A stretch of 20,958 bases of DNA from Chromera velia (GCA_018398765.1 JAHBMJ010002244.1:1-20958); one strand, 5' to 3'; shown: positions 12,569 through 18,623, counted from the first letter of the stretch. A program made the numbers and translations. The notes: generated by a model from the letters alone, not told the origin.

Positions 12569-13734
12569 CGTATGCGTATGCGTGTATGCGTATATTGATT
12601 CCATTTTTTATTTCTTGGTGTCATTTTGTTATGTCACTCTCTCTCTCTGTCTTCCTTTTTTCTGTCTGTCTTTCTTTTTTCTGTCTGTCTGTCCGCCTTC
12701 CTTTTTTATTTCCCTCCCTTTATTTTCCCCTGCTCTTTTGCTTGTCCTCCCTCTCACTCTCTCTCTCTCTCTCTCTCTCGGCTTCTTTGGCGCGCACGAT
12801 CTCGCTCTTTCACAGGCATTCATTCATTCATGAATCCATTCGTCTATACACGCATAGACTCCGCACACACACATGTTCTGCCTGCAGTATACGAAGGGAG
12901 GTGGCAGTGTAGTTGTCCGGCTGCTTTCTGAAAGGGAACCATTGGAGTCTGCAGAAGCAGAAGGGGGACGCCCGGGCATCACACTGCAAACGCATATGAC
13001 TGACCCTCTCGGAAACAAGGAGGCAGAGGCCTTTCTTGCAGCTGCGGGGCTCGTGTGCGGGCCGCTGCAGAAGATTGTAATAGAAATTCAGGACACAGGG
13101 AGAGGAATTCCACAAAGCAAAATGAAGTGAGTCAGATGGACGTCTTAGTTCGGCGCGCGAGCCCAATCTTGTGTTGAAAGCAACTTCTGTTTCAAACTGG
13201 CAGACTTAATAGGGATGTTGTAACGTAAGACTCTGTGTTTGAGTACCGCAAAGACCTGCGGTCCAATCACTTACATTGAATAAGGAAGATCTCGTAATTG
13301 CCCGGCTCTCTTCTTCGTGTGCGGTTTCAATTTCAATCAGTGATTGAATGAATCGCTTAACCATACATCCATCTATCCATGCAGAGAGATCTGATGCGAG
13401 TACAGCCAGGTGAAGGTTCAGGACGCAGCTGTAGGGTCGGGTCTGGGTCTGTCGATCGTGAAGGCAATCATGAAGGCCATGGGGGGGACGGCAGAGGTCA
13501 GAAAGAGCAGAGACACCCAGAATCAGGGAAGCAGTTTTCTCTCTTCCTTCTCTTCTTTTTTTCTCACGTTCTCGTTCTCTTACTGATCGCCCCTCGTTGC
13601 AAAGGCGTTTCTCTTTCGTTCGCTGGATCTCTATAGGATTCAAGCGTGTTGTAGATATCACGAGTTGCGTCGACTTGGAGTCGGGTTTTGTGAGCCTGTG
13701 ACTACATGCTCATACATCTATTCGCAAAATTGTA

Positions 13735-13773
<39 letters not shown>

Positions 13774-16700
13774 ATTTCTTCTGAAGAGGGGGTAGGCACC
13801 TCCCTGTATCTCTCCTTCGTCTGTAGAGCCCTCATCCCGCGGTCCGCCTTGGACGAATCAAAGGAGGACCGCATGAGCCTTGCCATGCCTGCGAGAGCGG
13901 CATCTCCTCTGGATGAAACCTCTATTGACTTGGGCTTTAGTGGAGGCGGGGAGGAGGAGTGTGATGACGCGATGTTCACTCTCAGGGTGGGTGGGTGGGT
14001 GGGTTGGGAGGAGGCTGAAGGCTCCTCTTTTGATGTATTCATGTGCGTTCTAGTTACTGAACTGAAAGTTCTTTTGACTTGACTTTTTGATGCTCTGGAA
14101 ATTTGCCAGAGTTGATTTCTTTCCTTATTTCCCCTGCAGTCCACCTTTCTCGTCCTGAAGGACGGTCCTCCGCCTCCTTTGTCCTGTGGTCCTGCATCAT
14201 CTTTCTCGACAGTCGACTGACGCACGCAAAAAGGAAAAGGGGCGCGGAAGCTATTGAGGATTCTGCATGCTACCCCCAGGGCCTCCAATTTATGCACACA
14301 ATGTTAGGAACAAGCTGCCTGACTCTTCTCAAGTTCGCTTTTGGGGTTTGCTTCTGTTTTTCTCTTTTTGTCTGTCTGCATGTGGGTACGTGCAGCCCGG
14401 TCGTCGGTGTCCTCCTCACCGAGGGAGTGGGTCGCCTACTGGAACAGGAGGTGCAGAGGTGAGTGAGAACAGTCTTTGGTGGTTTTATATCGATTCAATG
14501 CAGTGGCAGCGATCTGAATCCTCTGCTTGTTTGAATGCACCAGGAATCACTCACACTTCTCGATCGATCTGAATTGGCAGACCTGTCCGATACACGATTG
14601 ATATTTCTCAGGCAAAGAGCAGAAAACGTCGCTTGCTCAATTCAGCTGAAGGAAAGTAACCTGACGCGAGACACCTTCGCTTTCATTTGACCTCACTGTC
14701 TCCATCCCTCTCCATGCAGACCTCCTCAATGTTCAGGGGTGTGGATTCTCTTCCCACGTTGATGAGCCGCAAGAGCAATCAGAAGAAACCTCGAAGAGCC
14801 TCCATTTTTTCACGCTTAGGCGCCGTGCGGACCGTCTCGAAACAACCGGGAGGACAGACGCTTACCGAAGCCTCTGCAAAGGCTGTGTGGGAAGCTCTCT
14901 GTAAACATTCAGAAGCAGGCCGACGAGAAGACGTGTGGGAGGGGCTTCTGGCTCTTCCTCCGTCGATACTTTCTTCTCTGCTTATACAGGTGCGAGAAGG
15001 GCTGCTTACGCTTTTGCCCTCTCTTGTGATTTTCGTCCAGTCTCTTCCTCTTCGTTCGATATTTGCCTATCAAACTTTTCGAATAAGCAATTTGTTTGGT
15101 ACAAAAGGAGAATCACAATACACCAGGAGGCTGAAAGTGCAGGGACAGAAACAGACAAATTCGGAGCAAGACCTATGTCTTTGGCTGGCATACACAAGCA
15201 GGTCGTACCTCAACAAATGTAGATCTGGCCCTTTTTAAGTGCCTGCGCTTCCTAACGGCGTACGTATGTATTGCTGAACAATCCTCTTCCTTCCTTCCTT
15301 CCTTCCTTCCTTCCTCCCTTCCTCCTTCCTTCCTTCCTTCCTTCCTTTCTTCCTCCTTCCTTCCTTCCTTCCTTCCTTCTTCCTTCCTTCCTTCCTTCCT
15401 TCCTCCCTCCCTCCCTCCCTCCCTCCATCCCTTCCTTCCTTCCTTCCTTGATTGACTCCTTCCTTCCTTCCTTCTTTCCTTCCTTCCTTGATTGACTCCT
15501 TCCTTCCTTCCTTCGTTGCAGGAGACAGGTGCCGCCATCGTGATTGTAGACGACCAACCGATGATGCTGTCAGTCAGTCAGTGATTCGAGTTTTCATTCA
15601 GTGAGAGTGACAGTAGGATGGATCACCGGGCAGTTTCTTCTCTTGCTGCTCAGTTGCCTTCCCGTCGGATGAGCTGGAGGCCTGGGTCTCTCTGCTTGTT
15701 GGCTCTGCTGCCTTGTATTCCACTCTGTTTTGTCGCAACACTTGCCATGGAGTGGCACGCACCCTTGTTCCCCTTTCCCTGTACATAAGTTGAAGAAGAA
15801 AAGATGATTGCTGTCTGAATCGTTGAGGTTGCGTGCAGTCACGTGTTGAAGGACATCGCCCGCAAGGTCGGCTTCCCTCCCGAACGGACGCTCGCGTATG
15901 AGGACCCAGAGGTCGCTGTCGCTGACGTTGTGGCCCTTGTGGGGGGAGCTCTCCCTTCGGGTCAGATGGCGGCTGTTCTTGAGGGTGTCAGGGCTGTGCT
16001 TCTCTTGACAGACATGCAGATGGGAGACGTGAGCGGTCTCTCTCTCGCACGACAAGTCAGGGAGGGTGCAGTTGAAGCAGGCGCAGTAGTAGGACCGTTC
16101 CCCCCCCCTCCAGCCCCAAACAACAGCCAACCGCCTCCTGATGGTATGAGACGTATTGTCAATTCCTCCGCGGGTAATGGGGACCCCTCTGTGAGTGTCG
16201 ATCCCATCTCTCTCACTCAGCCATCTCAGAGAAGCGCGGCATTTACTTCGATGACACAAAGAAGCGGGGCGTTCACCTCAGTCACGCACCGCTCGGCGTT
16301 GACCGCTGTGACCCACCGATCCTCCATCACATACTCAGCAGCTCCAGAACAATCGCAAATCTCCGCGACGCCAGGTGAGCCCATGACAATTCTAGACGCC
16401 GCAGCTGGACAGTACATTTCAGGTCCGAAGCTCTCACCTTCGTTAAAACCAGAGCGGCGTAAGCGTAATCTTTCTGACATAGAGGAAGAATCCCCGTCCC
16501 CCCATTCTCATAAACCTTCACCTACCTCTGTTGCTCTGGAGCTCCCACCCCGGAGAGTTTCCATTGCACAGTCAGCAGGCTCCAGGAAGCAGTCACCCAA
16601 AGCACAACAAGGAGAGTGGGCAGTCAGAGTCTCTAACCCTCCCCCAGAGCCTCCCGTGATTCGTTGTTGCCTCCTCTCCGCACAGATCCGCGGAGGAATT

Positions 16701-16871
16701 CTGGAGAGGCACCCGGAGGCGGAGACGGTCACAGATGCTGTGCTCGAGAAGCCGCTCTACCCTGCTGACCTCGCAATGCAGTTGCGCTTGCTGGCTGCTG
16801 CAGTACTCTCTAGACAGAAGAGAAAGAACAGCTCCATTGCGGAGATCTCGGAGTCCCTCAACTTTTGGTAA
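4244..16871 (+). CDS. Membrane-bound hybrid histidine kinase, 26-exon gene model
   Basis: Sensor kinase predicted to autophosphorylate on histidine and pass the phosphate to its own C-terminal receiver. I joined 26 exons whose phases agree, giving about 1,320 residues. Six hydrophobic segments lie near residues 67-87, 99-118, 269-293, 308-323, 333-346 and 366-381. The H-box HDLKTPL has its His near 445. The N box NGVSNGVKYTK is near 624-634, G1 DTGRGIP near 700-706, and G2 GSGLGLS near 721-727. The receiver carries VIVDD, LLTDMQM, LSA and EKP, so all its invariant positions are present. There is no recognisable PAS, GAF or HAMP domain, so the ligand is unknown; the sensor is probably the membrane region plus the loop of about 150 residues. 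Oddities are a degenerate or missing F box, an insert between the two HisKA helices and a large insert in the receiver. Domain calls rest on motifs; exon borders are inference. The family call is secure; exons 4, 10, 21, 22 and both termini are the weak points. Confidence 0.85.
4442..5389 (+). other. Intron 1 (948 nt), no gene seen inside
   Basis: It runs from gtgagt to ctgcctgcag. It contains the 21-bp tandem repeat at 4775-4857. Short open stretches occur, but none has both a motif and consistent splice phases. A missed exon is possible because this is the longest intron of the model. Confidence 0.45.
4775..4857. repeat. 21-bp tandem repeat, four copies
   Basis: The unit GGGATACATGTATTGTAGTG plus T starts at 4775, 4796, 4817 and 4838. 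The middle two copies are identical and the outer two diverge. Three of the four copies contain the 10-bp palindrome ATACATGTAT; the first has ATACATGTGT. It lies in intron 1. Confidence 0.9.
5390..5485 (+). CDS. Histidine kinase exon 2 (TM1)
   Basis: The acceptor is ctgcctgcag and the donor gtcagt; 32 codons, phase 0 to 0. It encodes the hydrophobic run ALAVFSINFLAFVINAPLGY followed by the basic QVGRRYFGRAG. This is the first transmembrane helix and most of a tight loop to TM2. Confidence 0.8.
5572..5594. repeat. (TG)n microsatellite
   Basis: Dinucleotide run in intron 2. Confidence 0.9.
5876..5956 (+). CDS. Histidine kinase exon 3 (TM2)
   Basis: The acceptor is gcatgcag and the donor gtgggt; 27 codons, phase 0 to 0. 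It encodes VLGLFFCIVGALLVIVGMHI followed by QRRRFEK. The positively charged end suggests this side faces the cytosol. With exon 2 it forms a compact membrane hairpin. Confidence 0.85.
6277..6375. repeat. Compound (TC)n(TG)n microsatellite
   Basis: (TC)15, then (TG) to 6329, a short break, then (TG) from 6336. It lies in intron 3. Confidence 0.9.
6605..6688 (+). CDS. Histidine kinase exon 4 (charged loop, start)
   Basis: The acceptor is tttgcgtgcag. The frame reads KTFGSAIAQKREPEEG and continues with Lys/Glu-rich residues. The next exon starts in phase 0, so the donor must be phase 0. I chose gtcggt after GAA (6688), which fits the gtcNgt pattern of several donors in this gene. Ending at 6709 (donor gtctag) is also in phase and would add seven residues. 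The more donor-looking GGAG/gtctag at 6705 would break the phase. Confidence 0.55.
6972..7334 (+). CDS. Histidine kinase exon 5 (hydrophilic loop into TM3)
   Basis: The acceptor is gataaatgcag and the donor gtaagt; 121 codons, phase 0 to 0. It is rich in Lys, Arg, Gly, Ser, Thr and Glu (for example PPKEKGIGTAVVRWGKSLRK) and ends MDPQVRQHWRNLFIIG, which begins TM3. This loop of about 150 residues between TM2 and TM3 has no domain I recognise. A second frame is also open for much of its length, but only this frame reaches the hydrophobic end and the next exon. Confidence 0.7.
7589..7620. repeat. (CT)n tract near the acceptor of exon 6
   Basis: A pure CT run ending 13 nt before the exon; it probably serves as the polypyrimidine tract. 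Confidence 0.85.
7634..7781 (+). CDS. Histidine kinase exon 6 (TM3 and TM4)
   Basis: The acceptor follows a (TC)n tract (tatcgcgcag). The donor gtacgt leaves phase 1. It encodes LTGTLISAVSAFTFAVASF, a short charged turn RWHVEEEFGTGRRK, then SVAASVASLVIVWIAT. With NLFIIG from exon 5 this makes TM3 and TM4 joined by a short polar loop. Confidence 0.8.
7881..7945. repeat. (TG)n with (CGTG)n interruptions
   Basis: Imperfect TG run in intron 6. Confidence 0.85.
8029..8030. other. Two undetermined bases (NN)
   Basis: An assembly ambiguity between C runs in intron 6. It does not touch a predicted exon. Confidence 1.
8047..8066. repeat. (TG)n abutting the acceptor of exon 7
   Basis: Ten TG units followed directly by cag and the exon. 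Confidence 0.85.
8070..8149 (+). CDS. Histidine kinase exon 7 (TM5)
   Basis: The acceptor is a (TG)n run ending in cag. Two bases complete a Glu codon with exon 6, then TLKDVAFLSHLYLVVFALFQ and LSWDST follow. The donor gtcagt after ACA is phase 0, as exon 8 requires. The same frame stays open another 110 codons to a TAA at 8477-8479, so intron retention would not stop translation at once. I favour the splice because exon 8 supplies TM6 in phase. Confidence 0.7.
8491..8522. repeat. (GT)n abutting the acceptor of exon 8
   Basis: Sixteen GT units followed directly by cag and the exon. Confidence 0.9.
8526..8642 (+). CDS. Histidine kinase exon 8 (TM6)
   Basis: The acceptor is (TG)n-tcag and the donor the consensus gtaagt; 39 codons in phase 0. 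It reads FVGMAANASQDRLQ, then the hydrophobic RMFIVTIFVGFLLLATRSY, then ERAQRQ. It is the last transmembrane helix before the cytosolic signalling helix. Confidence 0.85.
8643..9315 (+). other. Intron 8 (673 nt)
   Basis: It runs from gtaagt to ttttctgcag. It is T-rich and contains a (CTTT)n run at about 9185-9215. An open stretch beginning CSSRFTIVISLYLLCFLAHL looks membrane-like, but it is out of phase with the preceding exon and has no matching donor. I leave it as intron. Confidence 0.55.
9316..9429 (+). CDS. Histidine kinase exon 9 (signalling helix after TM6)
   Basis: The acceptor is ttttctgcag and the donor gtttgc; 38 codons, phase 0 to 0. It reads TLAVLWDSKKNQNLAAETGK and then ELSLQQRFTLSQALFFQK. 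The polar, probably helical stretch links the membrane to the dimerisation helix, as is usual upstream of HisKA domains. Confidence 0.8.
9609..9653 (+). CDS. Histidine kinase exon 10 (linker before the H-box)
   Basis: The acceptor is tgtttcag. It encodes KLKGPLDGHPKEPTA. The H-box exon must be entered in phase 0, which allows donors gtgtat (end 9653) or gtactc (end 9659, adding Val-Tyr). The better-looking gtatgt would break the frame. The 3' border is uncertain by two codons. Confidence 0.5.
9828..9856 (+). CDS. Histidine kinase exon 11 (H-box, 29 nt)
   Basis: A 29-nt exon between gatgatgcag and gtaagt. It encodes IVHDLKTPL plus two bases of a Trp codon. HDLKTPL matches the HisKA H-box pattern H-[DE]-x-[KR]-T-P-L. 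CAC at 9834-9836 is the predicted autophosphorylated histidine. This is the catalytic anchor of the gene call. Confidence 0.9.
10208..10409 (+). CDS. Histidine kinase exon 12 (HisKA helix 1 and inserted loop)
   Basis: The acceptor is gtgtacag. The first base completes Trp, giving TPLWSIMHALESVREFWAQK, the rest of the first dimerisation helix. A run of six Gln (CAG/CAA codons, about 10276-10293) and a charged stretch ending LEDHDRIW follow. The donor gtccgt after TGG is phase 0; reading through meets a TAG three codons later. The charged part is an insert of about 50 residues where HisKA domains normally have a short loop. Confidence 0.75.
10731..10772. repeat. (TG)n abutting the acceptor of exon 13
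   Basis: Twenty-one TG units run straight into cag. Confidence 0.9.
10776..10817 (+). CDS. Histidine kinase exon 13 (start of HisKA helix 2)
   Basis: A 42-nt exon that directly follows a (TG)n run of about 42 nt ending in cag. The donor gtctgt starts a (TGTC)n tract. It encodes PMLQAGLASTVYMQ in phase 0. It is hydrophobic with helix-like spacing and continues into exon 14 as the second dimerisation helix. Confidence 0.75.
10818..10863. repeat. (TGTC)n directly after the donor of exon 13
   Basis: The donor gtctgt is itself the first unit of this tetranucleotide run. Confidence 0.9.
11117..11239 (+). CDS. Histidine kinase exon 14 (HisKA helix 2)
   Basis: The acceptor is gcctaccag and the donor gtcagt; 41 codons in phase 0. 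NLAMNLLEVARLKFSDSG matches the usual end of HisKA helix 2 (LLD-x-[AS]-R-x-E/K). A Gly/Asp/Glu-rich stretch and CGINSVWRCLE follow, leading into the ATPase domain. Confidence 0.85.
11452..11589 (+). CDS. Histidine kinase exon 15 (start of ATPase domain)
   Basis: The acceptor is tctctgcag and the donor gttagg; 46 codons in phase 0. It contains GVDVEISDARGHLLSTFGTL and ends FDETRLLQ. This corresponds to the stretch before the N box (D-x-x-R-L-x-Q) in HATPase_c kinases. Confidence 0.85.
11910..11917 (+). CDS. Histidine kinase exon 16 (8-nt microexon)
   Basis: Eight bases, GCAATCAC, between the acceptor ctgcgtgcag and the donor gtgagt. Joined to exon 15 and exon 17 they read ...RLLQ-AIT-NGVSNGVK. 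This gives both the right phase (0 in, 2 out) and the family pattern R-L-x-Q-[AV]-[IL]-x-N. Skipping it would shift the frame in the middle of the N box. Confidence 0.75.
12352..12376 (+). CDS. Histidine kinase exon 17 (N box, 25 nt)
   Basis: A 25-nt exon, gtgcatgcag to gtctct. The first base completes Thr, then NGVSNGVK. Together with YTK from exon 18 this is the N box (N-x-x-S-N-[AG]-x-K-[FY]-T), whose asparagines bind Mg-ATP. An alternative donor, gtaaag, six bases upstream would delete Val-Lys and spoil the motif. Confidence 0.85.
12527..12595. repeat. (TG)n and (TATGCG)n tract
   Basis: TG run followed by several TATGCG units, in intron 17. Confidence 0.85.
12757..12779. repeat. (TC)n microsatellite
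   Basis: In intron 17, in a longer pyrimidine-rich stretch. Confidence 0.85.
12888..13126 (+). CDS. Histidine kinase exon 18 (ATPase core with G1 box)
   Basis: The acceptor is ctgcctgcag and the donor gtgagt leaves phase 2. It begins YTKGGGSVVVRLLSE and ends KIVIEIQDTGRGIPQSKM. DTGRGIP is a textbook G1 box. Between these lies an insert-like stretch of about 40 residues (for example TDPLGNKEAEAFLAAAGLVC) that typical kinases lack. Confidence 0.9.
13406..13496 (+). CDS. Histidine kinase exon 19 (G2 box)
   Basis: The acceptor gcgagtacag must be used because an in-frame TGA lies a few codons upstream. One base completes Asn (or Thr if the 21-nt microexon at 13204 is used). Then QVKVQDAAV and GSGLGLSIVKAIMKAMGG follow, the G2 box and its helix. 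The donor gtcaga follows GAG in phase 0. Without a further exon, only 14 residues separate GIP and GSG, with no Phe-x-x-Phe F box. Confidence 0.8.
13737..13770. repeat. (TG)n abutting the acceptor of exon 20
   Basis: Seventeen TG units followed directly by cag. Confidence 0.9.
13774..13986 (+). CDS. Histidine kinase exon 20 (end of ATPase domain and linker)
   Basis: The acceptor is (TG)n-cag. ISSEEGVGTSLYLSF matches the last strands of HATPase_c (x-S-x-x-G-x-G-[ST]-x-[FL]). A Ser/Glu-rich linker follows, including a run of Gly and Glu. The donor is the first of five GT dinucleotides in a (GTGG)n run; I chose the phase-0 one at 13987. Confidence 0.8.
14140..14188 (+). CDS. Histidine kinase exon 21 (proline-rich linker, uncertain)
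   Basis: The acceptor is tcccctgcag. In phase 0 it reads STFLVLKDGPPPPLSC, and the frame closes at TGA 14218-14220. I end it at 14188 (donor gtcctg, phase 1) so that it joins exon 22. This implies a 91-nt intron. Another frame is open through 14140-14350, so the reading here is not settled. Confidence 0.4.
14280..14332 (+). CDS. Histidine kinase exon 22 (linker, uncertain)
   Basis: The acceptor is gctacccccag, entered in phase 1, and the donor is gttcgc. It reads PPIYAHNVRNKLPDSSQ, then a 63-nt intron. The residues look coding, but there is no domain to confirm the frame. Confidence 0.4.
14396..14458 (+). CDS. Histidine kinase exon 23 (Gly/Pro linker)
   Basis: The acceptor is tacgtgcag and the donor gtgagt; 21 codons in phase 0 reading PGRRCPPHRGSGSPTGTGGA and Glu. 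It is disordered in character. Its place follows from clean splice sites and phase agreement with exon 24. Confidence 0.6.
14720..14989 (+). CDS. Histidine kinase exon 24 (basic linker and helical segment)
   Basis: The acceptor is ctccatgcag and the donor gtgcga; 90 codons in phase 0. It opens TSSMFRGVDSLPTLMSRKSN, has a basic patch QKKPRRASIFSRLG, and ends with an amphipathic stretch (SAKAVWEALCKHSE, then LPPSILSSLLIQ). It connects directly to the receiver in exon 25. I recognise no domain. Confidence 0.7.
14990..15521 (+). other. Intron 24 (532 nt) with a long pyrimidine tract
   Basis: It runs from gtgcga to cttcgttgcag. The last 240 bases are almost pure (CTTC)n. The exon 24 frame stays open 83 more codons to a TAA at 15236-15238, so retention would truncate the kinase before its receiver. 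Confidence 0.65.
15284..15514. repeat. (CTTC)n pyrimidine tract before exon 25
   Basis: About 230 bp of CTTC/CTCC repeats, interrupted twice by the same CCTTGATTGACTCC segment. It ends just before gttgcag. Confidence 0.95.
15522..15580 (+). CDS. Histidine kinase exon 25 (receiver strand 1, acidic pocket)
   Basis: The acceptor gttgcag follows the (CTTC)n tract. It encodes ETGAAIVIVDDQPMMLSVS. VIVDD is the first receiver strand with the paired Asp residues that bind Mg2+. I end it at 15580 (donor gtgatt, phase 2) because exon 26 needs two bases. Two gtcagt donors a few bases upstream do not fit the phase. Confidence 0.8.
15839..16871 (+). CDS. Histidine kinase exon 26 (rest of the receiver, with a large insert)
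   Basis: The acceptor is tgcgtgcag. The exon reads HVLKDIARKVGFPPERTLAY (helix 1 and onward), then AVLLLTDMQMGDVSGLSLAR, whose Asp is the predicted phosphorylation site. A low-complexity insert of about 190 residues follows (about 16086-16650). The fold then resumes with PPVIRCCLLSAQ (conserved Ser) and VLEKPLYPADLAMQLRLLAA (conserved Lys-Pro). The frame ends at TAA 16869-16871. Alternatively a donor gtaata at 16868 joins GGATGC at 16954 and adds about nine residues before a stop at 16984. Confidence 0.85.
16224..16337 (+). repeat. Coding decapeptide repeat in the receiver insert
   Basis: Four degenerate tandem units of 9-10 codons: SQRSAAFTSM, TQRSGAFTSV, THRSALTAV, THRSSITYS. The shared core is [ST]-[QH]-R-S. 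They are rich in Ser and Thr with a regular Arg-Ser, which could be phosphorylated; that is speculation. Confidence 0.7.
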
Positions 16872-16984
16872 TAATTTTGATGGTCTGACCTCAATCGTGC
16901 GGATCTGCCCTCACCCATGGACTCCTCTCTTGTTTTTTTACTTCCCCCTGCAGGGATGCCCCATGTCAAGGTAAAATCACTTGA

Positions 16985-17760
16985 AGGAAGCAGATAGATG
17001 AGTTCATCGGGGGAGAATTCATCAACTGTTTTGGTTGGTGGGTGTGGCGGTCATGTATTGATGGCACTTGCGGGAATGATCAAAGCTTGGGGTCCATTTT
17101 TTATACGGAAGTCGAGAATAAAAGAGAGAAAACAAGAGATCGACAGAAGGGAATCTTATGCACCCCGTGTTTGGCCAGGCGCCGTCCTCGCACTGGCAGC
17201 TACTTCACTTTCTGCATTTAGTGCTGTGTTCTGCATGCGTGGTGAAACAAAAATCAAGCTCTGACAGCCGACCTGTTTTGAATCGTGACCTGGACGCCAA
17301 TTAAAATTTACATGATCGATGCAAATCTGACAGTGACACACATGCGCCGCCGGGTGGGCAGGAAATTTGATTCAGTCAGTCCACAGAGGTACCGACAAAG
17401 AAATTGATCCCTTCTCTGATTGGATGGTCAGGTGATCGACCCAATGCGATCTGATGGTGCGACTGCTATCAGCCGGCAGAGAGGGCCGGGCGTTGTGCAT
17501 TCATGGGGAATCATGGGGCACCGCGATTTTTGCATGCATGTAATGGAACTTTTCGCCCGCCACAGCAAGTCGACTTTTGTGGTTGTAGTCGCAAATTTGT
17601 TACTAAGAAAAGCGATCAAATCGTCAATTAAGCCAGTCGAATCGAACACTACATGTGCATGTACTGGAGCATCATGGCGGATGTTTTGCAAGGGAGCCAC
17701 TCAAGTGCCAGTAAGGGTTCAAAAAAAGTTAAGCTCAGTGGGTAAAAGGCTAGGGTAAAA
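16985..17760. other. 3' flank of the kinase gene
   Basis: No gene I can support. A plus-strand open frame of 88 codons at 16998-17264 starts with ATG and contains one hydrophobic stretch (AVLALAATSLSAFSAVF), but it has no motif and no splice support. Confidence 0.4.
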
Positions 17761-18330
17761 GGCCACTTCAAGTTATTTCATGCCCCCACTAAGTCGCTAC
17801 CGCTTACATATTAATTTTTACTATTTTTTAAGCAATGTCACCCAACGTGCAAAACATTTGTTAACCAGAATCATAGTGTGAGTTTTTTAAATTTGAACTC
17901 AGGAAGGGAAAATATACTAGAAAATATGTTATCAAAATTTTAATTTTTTCTTTATTTGATATAAAAGATTTTGTATTATCAATAGAAATTATACAATGAT
18001 TTATATCCTGTATATAGATAGCATTCGGTAGCTAACGTTTTTTTTATTTAGAGCACGGATTTTACAAGTTTGTATGGGATTTCAACTAGAATTTTAGAAG
18101 TTTTTGGCTAGGAATCTAGCAGAATATTAGGCTGGGATTTTAGTTAAAAAATTGTTGAAGTTACAATATTTACCAGAGCTTTACGCAGCTCTAGCTAAAG
18201 CTCTAGAAAGCTATTTAATCAGTAAACAACAAATTGATTGTGAATTAAAAATTGTAGATGGATGAGTACCTAGGGAGGAAGACACGGAGCGAAGCTTTTT
18301 CTCTTAGATGGGCACGAGGTTCAACTTGCT
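17760..18330. other. AT-rich intergenic block between convergent genes
   Basis: Markedly AT-richer than the flanks, with no open frame worth reporting. It lies between the 3' ends of the plus and minus genes. Confidence 0.6.
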
Positions 18331-18495
18331 AAGTTTGTATTTACAAGTCGACTCCTACTGTGCTCTCTCTCTGCTCAGTCCTAGGCTCAGTCTCTTGATC
18401 CGTGCTTGATATCACTGATGATCTCCATGGCACTTCTACACATTCGAAGCTTAATTGACCCTCTTCAATTTCCCTCCTTTTGAGTCTGGCACCGA

Positions 18496-18623
18496 TCACG
18501 GCACTGCTCTGTCTCCTCTCTGGTGCCTTGCCAGTGCAAGTTTGTCTGCCAATTCGTTGGGAACTCTGAACTTCCAGTCGTCCTCCCGGATCTTCTTCAC
18601 CTCTCCCTTCAGGGCCTCCAGGG
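18496..18623 (-). CDS. Minus-strand gene, terminal exon C
   Basis: On the minus strand the acceptor ctacgcatgcag follows a long (TTCC)n tract. The frame reads LEALKGEVKKIREDDWKFRV, then PNELADKLALARHQRGDRAV, Pro and TGA (18498-18496). It is charged and helical in character. A competing frame is open longer but is Gly/Arg-rich without structure. Confidence 0.55.

Noticed and set aside
13225..13290. Stretch reading SVFEYRKDLR that resembles an F box
   Set aside because: Its only acceptor enters in the wrong phase relative to exon 18 and meets a stop.
15173..15557. Minus-strand KEGRKEGRK frames
   Set aside because: Translation of the (CTTC)n tract that sits before a kinase exon.
15594..16259. 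A 221-codon minus-strand frame opposite the receiver exon
   Set aside because: It is antisense to a well-supported coding exon and has no recognisable domain.
16998..17264. An 88-codon open frame after the kinase
   Set aside because: No motif, no splice sites and ordinary length for chance in this composition; mentioned only as part of the 3' flank.
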